Positions 1 through 6,373 of a stretch of DNA of 10,430 nucleotides are shown piece after piece. The position numbers were made by a program, and so were the translations under genes. Where the stretch lies: positions 1 to 10,430 of the forward strand of contig CAYLJO010000214.1 of assembly GCA_964383905.1 (NCBI GenBank), written 5' to 3'. Each line of letters begins with the position of its first letter. Within the stretch, counting starts at the first letter, position 1. Source of the stretch: CAYLJO01 sp964383905. GTDB taxonomy: Bacteria > Acidobacteriota > Blastocatellia > Pyrinomonadales > Pyrinomonadaceae. The notes under the pieces are model-generated. The model was not told the DNA's origin and ran no database searches. It saw only the letters and a program-made list of their open reading frames with translations.

Positions 1-69
1 TAGTCATAAGAGGCTTGTGATATTGGGTTTTCCAACGTCGCCCAAGCCGTTGAAAATGCTCTGCGAACC

Positions 70-101
70 AAAAAAAATCGCGCCGGGACAACGCCCGGCG
101 C
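70..101 (-). terminator. Rho-independent terminator after the receptor remnant
   Basis: Read on the minus strand, a perfect 8-bp G+C stem (80-87 pairing with 94-101, 6-base loop) is followed after two bases by eight T residues (70-77). This is a textbook intrinsic terminator. It lies 29 bases past the stop of the decayed receptor fragment at 130-500, as expected if that fragment was once the 3' end of a transcribed gene. Confidence 0.88.
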
Positions 102-129
102 AAATTAGAGAACCAAGTCGAACGCCTGC

Positions 130-500
130 TCAGAAGTCGACGCGGATCCCGAGCTGCAGAGTGAATGGAAGACCCACAGGCGGGCCAAAGCCCGGGCCAA
201 AGGGGGTCAGTGGCTGCAAGAACTTACCTGAGCTGATCGTGCCCGGTGTGAGTAGCGAATGCCAGATTCTCAGTGTTAAAGAGACTGAGCATGTTCGCAT
301 AACCTTTGGTCTTGAACTTCTCGCCGATGCTGAATGACTTTTGTCCCCGCAGGTCGGTTTCGAAGAACCGACTGCTTCGCCTACTGATATTTCCGGAGGA
401 GTCAACGACGAACCCATCGCGCTCGCTATCAACCTGTGTCTGCGTACAACCAGGAGCGACAGCTGCTGCGGGCAACCTCTGTGTTCGTTCCCTTGGCTCA
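130..500 (-). pseudogene. C-terminal remnant of an Oar-like TonB-dependent receptor (frameshifted)
   Basis: This is a broken copy of the 3' end of a gene like the intact receptor next door. In one minus-strand frame, positions of about 455 down to 250 encode GCTQTQV, FVVDSSG, RFFETDLR and ENLAFA. These match the last part of the intact receptor at 44 of 66 residues by eye. That frame then hits a stop at 224-226. The match resumes in another frame with GPGFGPPVG and ends in LQLGIRVDF with stop 130-132, identical to the intact protein's last nine residues. A single-base shift at about 240-250 explains the switch. A second frame change near 460-490 is possible. No start, signal peptide, regulatory domain or plug is present: about 900 residues are missing. 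It lies between two terminators, so it is probably not expressed. The two-thirds identity indicates a diverged paralogue, not a recent duplication. Confidence 0.85.
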
Positions 501-545
501 CATGCGTCAAAACTTCTTAGAAAGCGTATAAGTCGTAGTGCGGGC

Positions 546-577
546 AAAGAAAAGGCACCGAACCGAAGTCCGGCGCC
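546..577 (-). terminator. Rho-independent terminator of the TonB-dependent receptor gene
   Basis: On the minus strand a 10-bp stem (554-563 pairing with 568-577, two G-T wobbles) is capped by a C(TTCG)G tetraloop and followed directly by TTTTCTTT. It begins 28 bases after the receptor stop codon. The stable UUCG loop plus T-rich tail make this a convincing intrinsic terminator. Confidence 0.88.
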
Positions 578-604
578 CGGCGGAGAAACGTTGCCTGAAC
601 CTGT

Positions 605-3600
605 TTAGAAATCCACGCGGATGCCCAGCTGAAGCGTAAATGGAATGCCTACGGGCTGGCCAAAGCCCGGTCCATAGAGCGAGACGGGCTGCCTGAAGTC
701 ATGGCTTGAAGTAGCCGGGCTCAAGCCGCGCCGCTCAGCGAAGGATAGATTCTCTCTATTGAAAAGGTTAAAGAAGTTAGCGTAGGTCTTCAGCTTGAAT
801 CTCTCGCCGAGGCTGAAAGCTTTAGTGATGCGTAGATCGGTATCGAAAAAGCGGCCACTACGCTCCCGGACACTGCCTGAAGAGTCAACAACAAATCCAG
901 TGCGCGCGCTGTTCACCTGAACTTGCGTGCAGCCCAAGGGATTTAGCGCTCTAAGCGCACCGACATTCCCGCGCGCAGCAAACACTGCTGCGGGATCGGC
1001 ACTAGCGCAGATTCGATCAACGGTGGAACGTCCATCACCGTCAACGTCAAATCCGGTATTGGTAGAATAGGGCCGGGCGGTGGCAAATTGCACGATCGGC
1101 GCGAGTTGGAAGCCATAGGGCAAGTCAAACACGCCACTGGCAACGATCCTGTGACGCTCGTCAATGCGTGTGGGTCCAAACTCCTCGGGCCTGAATTGTT
1201 GTTCGGGGGTGATAGCAATGCCGTTGCCGCTATAAGAAGCTAATGGCTGACCACCCCACGCCTTCGAGCTTGATAAAACATAGCTAGCCGAGTAGAGCGT
1301 GTGGCGGCCACGGCGACGCAACGTTGTGGTCCAACTGTCATACCGCGAACGGTTCGTTGAGGTGAACATATTGATCTGTGCGAGTCGGCCCGCACCGAGC
1401 CCGGCATCGACGAAGGCTTTATCGAAAAACCTAGTTCCAGCCCCGCGGACGCACAACGGCGAGGAGGGGGTCGAGCTCGGGAATGCCGGGTCACAAATAT
1501 TGCGAATCCGCGGATTAATGTTCTGTACGCGCGGTTCATGAATGCCGAGCGTGTGCACGTAATCGCTGGATAGAACCAGTGCCTTCCCAAGCTGCCGTTC
1601 AAATCCTATAGAGAACTTCTGTACGTACGGATCTCTCATGATCGGGTCGTTGATTCGTCCAAAGGCCCCAGGCGCTAAATCTGTATCGTTAGCATTAGCA
1701 GGCGGCGTTGGAAGCGGGTCAACACCAAACCTGAAAGTCGCCAAATCCCCTTTACCTACACTGCTATTCACGAGCGCCAGGACCGTTTGATAAATAGTTG
1801 GTTTAGTTTGTTGTAGGGAAAACAGCGTAAGATTCTGGAAGATCTGATCAAAGAAGATGCCATAGCCACCGCGGATGACGGTCTGCCCGTTCCCTTTCAC
1901 ATCATAAGCGAATCCGAGTCGTGGCTGAAACTCGCGGTAGCTCGGCGTTCGGCGACTCAGATTGCTTCTGGTTATCGCCTGGGCGCGAGGGTTGTTGAGC
2001 TGCTGGAGGATTCTCATCGTGCGATTGTTCGTCTGATCGACCAGGAGATCAATATTGGCGTCCCAGCGGAGACCTAAATTAAGCGTCAAGCGCGGAGTGA
2101 CTTTGTAGTCGTCCTGGAAATAGAGCGCCAGTTGGTGAAACGGCGTCTGATCCGTACTTCCTTCGCCATCGTTAAAATCAATCTCGTTCACCGCGCCGGG
2201 AGTAGCAAACCCCTGTGGATAGGTTGCCTTATCGCTAATAATCGTCAAAGGATCATCAAAGAAGCTGATCTGGTATCCCTTGGCGCCGAAGAAGAAAAAT
2301 CCGCCCAGCTTGGTTCTGATGTAGTTCACGCCGAACTTCATGCTGTGATTGCCCGATTGCAAAGAGAAGTCATCGCGGAACTGGAACTTCTGCTCAGTGG
2401 TCTTTTGCGGCACGTTAACATTGGCACCCGTTTGCACGGACGGGAAAGTTATGTTCGGTGTATTAGTAACACCGAGGATCTGATTTTCGAAGTTCTGGAA
2501 TTGGAATGAGAATTGGTTCAGCTTTCTCGGGCTAATCGTGTAAGTGTGATTGACGACGAAGCTGTGCAGATGGTTATTGTTCGTATTCCCGCCGGTCAGG
2601 TCCGATGGTTGTGTGGGATCAACCTGATCATTAGGAGAGTCATTTTTCTGGAACGAGTAACGGTAGAACATTGCCTGTCTCTGGCTGATGGTATGGTCAA
2701 TCTTCGCTGTGAGCAGCGTATCGTTATAGGGGGTGGGAATTTGAGATACAGCCGTGACACCAGGGATGGCCGCAATCTGCGCCACCAAATCGGGAGTAAT
2801 GAAGAGATTCTGGCGCTCGCGAAAATGCTCCAACGCCCCAAAAAAGAAGAGCCTGTCTTTAATGATCCGACCGCCTACCGATCCTCCATACTCTTCGCGA
2901 TTGTACTTAGGCTTTGGGTCTGTACTCTGTTTTTCGAAGAAATCTTTAGCGCGCAGAGATTGATTGCGGAAGTTGAAGAAGCCTGAGCCGTGCAGGGTAT
3001 TACTCCCAGACTTACTCACCACATTGATCACCCCGCCTACCGAGCGACCGCTCTCCGCCGTCCAGCGATTTTGAATGACCTGAAACTCCTGTATTGACTC
3101 GTAGGCGAAGTTCTGGAGTAGGCTTCCGACGACGTTGTCCTTATCGTCACCGCCGTCAACGTTGACATCAAGCTGCCGGCCGTCTCCTCCATTCAAGGCA
3201 ATATTTCCGACGCGGGTCTTGGTCGGGTCGAAATTACCCGTCGGACGCGCTTCAGGCACGATGACGGACAGATTGGCGAAAGTTCGATTCAAGAGAGGGA
3301 GGTTTTGGACCTCGACCGGAGTTATTGTGCCTTTGATCTCCGAACTGGTGGTCTCGACTAGCGCCGCTTCAGCCGAGACATTAACTGTCTCGCTAATTTC
3401 GCCCGGCTTGAGATCGAAGTTGAGCGTTGGCTTGGTCCCAATGTTGAGCTCAAAGTCCTGTAGAAAAGCCTTGCTAAAGCTTTTGGCCTCGACTGTCACA
3501 TCATATTTGCCGGGAGGTAATTCTGGGATGGAGTACTCGCCCGCGTCGTTGGTCGTCGCGGTGCGAGTCAAACCGGTGCCTTTATTGCGCGCGGTAACGG

Positions 3601-3748
3601 TAGCTCCCGGCACAACGCGGCCTTGAGCATCGAGCACCCGGCCTGTGATGTCGCCGGTTGTGACTTGTCCTCGGGCATTGGTGATTGAGAAGCTGAGCAC
3701 AAATAGGATTGTGAAAGCGTATAGAAGGATTGGATGGCTGCGAGTCAT
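605..3748 (-). CDS. Oar-like TonB-dependent outer-membrane receptor with carboxypeptidase-regulatory-like domain
   Basis: This is a predicted outer-membrane beta-barrel receptor of 1047 residues. Residues 1-27 form a signal peptide: charged start, hydrophobic stretch, small residues before Gln28. Residues 29-115 are a carboxypeptidase-regulatory-like beta-sandwich (GDITGRVLD, PGATVTARN, GEYSIPELPPGKYDVTV). The plug follows at about 120-250, ending in GGVINVVSKSGSN, and the rest is barrel. The protein ends LQLGIRVDF, with the terminal Phe expected of a BAM-dependent strand. No clear TonB box is seen. The ATG start is supported by AAGGAGA at 3754-3760, five bases upstream. Such proteins are abundant in Acidobacteriota and Myxococcota (Oar family). 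Their ligands are mostly unknown, with glycans, peptides or protein secretion all proposed. Nothing nearby identifies the substrate. The gene ends at its own terminator and is separated from the ligase by 292 bases, so it is probably monocistronic. Confidence 0.93.
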   Translation of the reverse strand: MTRSHPILLYAFTILFVLSFSITNARGQVTTGDITGRVLDAQGRVVPGATVTARNKGTGLTRTATTNDAGEYSIPELPPGKYDVTVEAKSFSKAFLQDFELNIGTKPTLNFDLKPGEISETVNVSAEAALVETTSSEIKGTITPVEVQNLPLLNRTFANLSVIVPEARPTGNFDPTKTRVGNIALNGGDGRQLDVNVDGGDDKDNVVGSLLQNFAYESIQEFQVIQNRWTAESGRSVGGVINVVSKSGSNTLHGSGFFNFRNQSLRAKDFFEKQSTDPKPKYNREEYGGSVGGRIIKDRLFFFGALEHFRERQNLFITPDLVAQIAAIPGVTAVSQIPTPYNDTLLTAKIDHTISQRQAMFYRYSFQKNDSPNDQVDPTQPSDLTGGNTNNNHLHSFVVNHTYTISPRKLNQFSFQFQNFENQILGVTNTPNITFPSVQTGANVNVPQKTTEQKFQFRDDFSLQSGNHSMKFGVNYIRTKLGGFFFFGAKGYQISFFDDPLTIISDKATYPQGFATPGAVNEIDFNDGEGSTDQTPFHQLALYFQDDYKVTPRLTLNLGLRWDANIDLLVDQTNNRTMRILQQLNNPRAQAITRSNLSRRTPSYREFQPRLGFAYDVKGNGQTVIRGGYGIFFDQIFQNLTLFSLQQTKPTIYQTVLALVNSSVGKGDLATFRFGVDPLPTPPANANDTDLAPGAFGRINDPIMRDPYVQKFSIGFERQLGKALVLSSDYVHTLGIHEPRVQNINPRIRNICDPAFPSSTPSSPLCVRGAGTRFFDKAFVDAGLGAGRLAQINMFTSTNRSRYDSWTTTLRRRGRHTLYSASYVLSSSKAWGGQPLASYSGNGIAITPEQQFRPEEFGPTRIDERHRIVASGVFDLPYGFQLAPIVQFATARPYSTNTGFDVDGDGRSTVDRICASADPAAVFAARGNVGALRALNPLGCTQVQVNSARTGFVVDSSGSVRERSGRFFDTDLRITKAFSLGERFKLKTYANFFNLFNRENLSFAERRGLSPATSSHDFRQPVSLYGPGFGQPVGIPFTLQLGIRVDF

Positions 3749-3855
3749 GTCAGTCTCCTTTTCGTAATGGAAAAGCTAAAATATGTGAAACCCTGGTGAA
3801 GAAATCCTTTAGTGATGCCTTCCTTGACGCAAGAGATGTTCCAATCGCGGTCTTA

Positions 3856-3970
3856 TTTTGGGATTGAGGATTTTGGCTGTAAATGAAGAAATAATAGCGA
3901 AGAGTCAGCACACAAGACGGTCGAGGAGAATTCAAAATCTTGGATTTTGCCATGGTTTTTGGATTTTGGG
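3856..3970. repeat. Heptanucleotide-phased ATTTTGG repeats in the receptor/ligase spacer
   Basis: Two clusters of 7-base units lie in the 292-base spacer upstream of the receptor. At 3856-3876 the units are TTTTGGG, ATTGAGG, ATTTTGG. At 3949-3969 they are GCCATGG, TTTTTGG, ATTTTGG, with a related ATCTTGG at 3937-3943. A 7-bp inverted repeat (CAAAATC 3933-3939, GATTTTG 3943-3949) lies in the second cluster. The rest of the spacer (3749-4040) is A+T-richer than the genes and shows no convincing promoter or gene. Confidence 0.6.
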
Positions 3971-4040
3971 TGCGGCTGGGGATTTGACGGCGTTTGCGTT
4001 AAAGCTGTAATTAAAGCTTGATAGCTTTTCTTCGAAACGT

Positions 4041-5564
4041 TTACGCTTTGTCCCTGAGTTTAAAGCGCTGTAACTTGCCGGTGGCGGTGCGGGGCAACTG
4101 GTCGGTGAAGTAGATCTTCTCCGGGCATTTGTACGCGGGAAGTAACGCGCCCGCCTGGGACCTCAATTTCTCTACCAGGTGATCTCCGGGAGATTGTTCT
4201 GATTTAAGTACAACATGTGCCACCACAATATTTAGCCCGTCCCGGCTGACACCGGGAACGACCGCCGCCTCCAGCACATCAGGGCAAGAAAGTAATGCCT
4301 CCTCGACCTCGACCGGCGACACCCACAGCCCTTTGGCTTTGAACAGGTCATCGCTGCGACCTTCGAACCAATAGAAGCCCTCTTCGTCACGGCGGTAGAC
4401 GTCTCCGGTGCGCAGCCATCCGCGGTCGAAGGCGGCGGCGGTCTTTGATGGATTCTTCCAGTAGCCGGCGGTTGCGCTGAACCCCTTAACCATCAAGTCA
4501 CCGGTGCCCGCGCCGCTTATCTCACGTCCTGATTGACCTACTATTTTCGCCTCGTAGCCCGGAAGCAGGCGGCCGCTGCTGCCGGGGATGATCCGGTCTC
4601 TGCGGTTAGAGAAAAACATGTGAAGCATTTCGGTCGATCCGATGCCGTCGAGAATGGCCAGCCCGGTCAGCGTCTTCCATTCATAGAAGATTCGTTCGGG
4701 CAGCTTCTCGCCGGCCGAGACGCAAAATTTGATCGTTTCTGTTTCCAACGCATGACCCTGAGAAATATGGCCGATCAACGCGCGGAAGACCGCCGGCACA
4801 CCAAAAAAGATCGTCGGGTGGTATCGTTTAAAGATTTCGGCGATGAGCGGCGGGGTCGGGCGGTCCTTGCAGAGGATGGTGGCCGCGCCTGAGCTAAGCG
4901 GGAAAGAGAGGCTGTTGCCAAGCCCGTAGGCGAAGAAAAGCCGCGAGGAGGAGAATAATCTATCTTCCGGCTTGACCTGCAGAATATGTTTGCAATAGGT
5001 CTCGACCGTGTAGGGCAGGTTGCGATGCAGGTGCATGGCGCCTTTCGGCTGTCCCGTGCTCCCCGACGTGTAAAGAATAAAGGCCAGGGTGTCTTCACCG
5101 GCAGGCTCAATTGCGGCTTCGTCTGAGCCTGCCAGGGCACGGCTCATGCTCAACATGCCCTCCACCTCGCCGTCGACGAGCAGGATAGTTTTGAGCCGGG
5201 GCAGATTGTGCCTGATCTCTTGCAGCTTCGATACCTGGTCAGAAGTGATCACTGCCGCTGTGGCGTCGCAGTGGTTGAGAATATATTCAAGCTCGGCCGC
5301 CGGCAGCATAGTACTGACGGGGACAGCCACCGCGCCGAGGGCGACCGTCCCCAAAAAAGAGATGATGAACTCCGGGCAATCACACGCCGCCAGAGCGACG
5401 CGATCCCCGGGCTTAATGCCGAGAGCCTGTATCATCCCGTTATATCTTCTAACCAGATGAAGGAGCTGGCTGTAGGTGAATTGGCCGCCTTCGTACAGGA
5501 TCGCAGGCTGCGACCAGCGGTCCATCTCACGCGCTGCTTTGAAGATGTATTCAACAAGGTTCAC
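4041..5564 (-). CDS. Benzoate-CoA ligase family protein (AMP-forming aryl-CoA ligase)
   Basis: This is an adenylate-forming enzyme of 507 residues, predicted to activate an aromatic carboxylate with ATP and join it to CoA in the cytoplasm. Visible motifs are the P-loop YTSGSTGQPKG (165-175), DGIGSTEML (306-314), RTGD (385-388), the hinge GRSDDLFKAKG (402-412) and TATGKLQRFKLR with catalytic Lys497. GIGSTEMLH plus a following FxSN and the GRSDD hinge are typical of benzoate-CoA ligases (BadA/BclA type) rather than acetyl-CoA or long-chain acyl-CoA synthetases. The start is GTG at 5562-5564: an in-frame TAA sits 18 bases upstream and a weak AAAGAG element lies about 8 bases before it. An internal Met14 would truncate the N-terminal helix. 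The gene is divergent from the molybdenum hydroxylase operon, sharing a 270-base regulatory region. Exact substrate (benzoate, hydroxybenzoate, aminobenzoate) cannot be read from sequence; no benzoyl-CoA epoxidase (box) or reductase genes are in the window. Confidence 0.85.
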   Translation of the reverse strand: MNLVEYIFKAAREMDRWSQPAILYEGGQFTYSQLLHLVRRYNGMIQALGIKPGDRVALAACDCPEFIISFLGTVALGAVAVPVSTMLPAAELEYILNHCDATAAVITSDQVSKLQEIRHNLPRLKTILLVDGEVEGMLSMSRALAGSDEAAIEPAGEDTLAFILYTSGSTGQPKGAMHLHRNLPYTVETYCKHILQVKPEDRLFSSSRLFFAYGLGNSLSFPLSSGAATILCKDRPTPPLIAEIFKRYHPTIFFGVPAVFRALIGHISQGHALETETIKFCVSAGEKLPERIFYEWKTLTGLAILDGIGSTEMLHMFFSNRRDRIIPGSSGRLLPGYEAKIVGQSGREISGAGTGDLMVKGFSATAGYWKNPSKTAAAFDRGWLRTGDVYRRDEEGFYWFEGRSDDLFKAKGLWVSPVEVEEALLSCPDVLEAAVVPGVSRDGLNIVVAHVVLKSEQSPGDHLVEKLRSQAGALLPAYKCPEKIYFTDQLPRTATGKLQRFKLRDKA

Positions 5565-5680
5565 GCGGGCCGCTCTTTCTTAAGATTAAGGACAGGCTTG
5601 ATTCGGGACGTCAACGGGTATTGCCGGCGCGGTCAGCCGGTCTAGGTCGAACTGATTATACGCTAACAGGGTTCAATGGC

Positions 5681-5695
5681 ATCGCTCATGGCGAT
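5681..5695. promoter_or_regulatory. Short inverted repeat, possible operator
   Basis: ATCGC-TCATG-GCGAT is a perfect 5-bp inverted repeat with a 5-base centre. It ends at the first base of the -35 box of the predicted rightward promoter. That placement between the divergent ligase and the hydroxylase operon suits a regulator site, but arms this short can arise by chance and no regulator gene is in the window. Confidence 0.25.
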
Positions 5696-5723
5696 TGACT
5701 TTATAACAATTTTGTCATATTAA
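5695..5723 (+). promoter_or_regulatory. Sigma-70-like promoter for the molybdenum hydroxylase operon
   Basis: TTGACT (5695-5700) and TATTAA (5718-5723) are separated by exactly 17 bases, in the most A+T-rich part of the divergent intergenic region. The -35 box matches the consensus at 5 of 6 positions and the -10 box at 4 of 6. The leader would be about 100 bases to the small-subunit ATG at 5835. I saw no clear riboswitch fold in the leader and no equally good promoter facing the ligase. Confidence 0.5.
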
Positions 5724-5834
5724 GAAGCATCTACCAGGATACCCTCGCCTTTTCTTCACCGGTAAGCGATCAGGCGCGCAAGCCGAAAGCTGATCCGGAA
5801 TTTTCTGAATTAAGAAACAAGTGAGGTAGCTCTC

Positions 5835-6308
5835 ATGAAGAAGTCTATCAGCGTAAACGTGAACGGCGCAGCCCACCGTCACGAGGTTGAGCCGCGGCTG
5901 CTGCTCGTCCACTACTTAAGAGATGTGCTCGGGTTGACGGGCACACATATCGGGTGTGAGACCTCGCTGTGTGGGGCGTGTACGGCCATCGTAGACGGTC
6001 AGGCGGTGAAGTCATGCACGATGTTCGCCGTGCAGGCCGACGGCTCGAATGTCACCACGATCGAGGGCCTGGCGCGCGACGGTGACCTTCACCCGGTACA
6101 GGAGGGTTTCTGGGAGCATCACGGGTTGCAATGCGGCTACTGTACGCCGGGGATGATCATGGCGGCGGCCCAAATTCTGGAGCGCAACCCGAGCCCGTCT
6201 CAGGAAGAGATACGTCACGGGTTGGAAGGGAACCTTTGCCGCTGCACCGGATATCAGCATATTGTCGAAGCCGTTGAGTATGCCGCGAAGAAGGGGGCCG
6301 GTGGGTAG
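5835..6308 (+). CDS. coxS: Molybdenum hydroxylase small subunit, 2x[2Fe-2S] (CoxS-like)
   Basis: This is the iron-sulfur electron-transfer subunit (157 residues) of a xanthine oxidase-family molybdenum hydroxylase. It passes electrons from the Mo cofactor in the large subunit to FAD in the medium subunit. All eight cluster cysteines are present. The plant-ferredoxin-type cluster uses Cys41, Cys46, Cys49 and Cys61 (GCETSLCGAC then SC). The C-terminal helical cluster uses Cys100, Cys103, Cys135 and Cys137 (QCGYCTPG and LCRCTGY). Gln99, just before Cys100, is the position that contacts the molybdopterin dinucleotide in relatives. The length is normal for the family. A GAGG element at 5823-5826, 8 bases before the ATG, supports the start. 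It is the first gene of an S-L-M-G cluster, the order typical of form II enzymes (form I clusters run M-S-L). The symbol denotes family membership, not proven CO oxidation. Confidence 0.93.
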   Translation: MKKSISVNVNGAAHRHEVEPRLLLVHYLRDVLGLTGTHIGCETSLCGACTAIVDGQAVKSCTMFAVQADGSNVTTIEGLARDGDLHPVQEGFWEHHGLQCGYCTPGMIMAAAQILERNPSPSQEEIRHGLEGNLCRCTGYQHIVEAVEYAAKKGAGG

Positions 6309-6330
6309 GGGACAAGGTTAAGAAACAAAT

Positions 6331-6365
6331 CCTGATCCTGTCACCCGTCACCTATTACCTATGTG
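6331..6365. repeat. Heptanucleotide-phased repeat upstream of the large-subunit gene
   Basis: Five consecutive 7-base units occur: CCTGATC, CTGTCAC, CCGTCAC, CTATTAC, CTATGTG (rough consensus CYRTSAC). The array ends at the GGAGG ribosome-binding site (6365-6369) of the next gene. Its reverse complement (6362 back to 6337) matches positions 8778-8803 at 21 of 26 bases. Confidence 0.7.
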
Positions 6366-6373
6366 GAGGTTTT

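Noticed and set aside
306..608. 100-codon plus-strand frame across the receptor remnant and terminator
   Set aside because: It is the opposite strand of the pseudogene and of the terminator hairpin; the protein is low-quality and has no homology I recognise.
3750..3953. 67-codon minus-strand reading frame just upstream of the receptor gene
   Set aside because: It runs through the ATTTTGG repeats, has no recognisable motif, and overlaps the receptor's ribosome-binding site region; most likely non-coding spacer.
4013..4028. AAAGCT/AGCTTT hairpin after the ligase stop, as a terminator
   Set aside because: The stem is A+T-rich and only 6 bp, and no T-run follows on the minus strand, so intrinsic termination is not supported.
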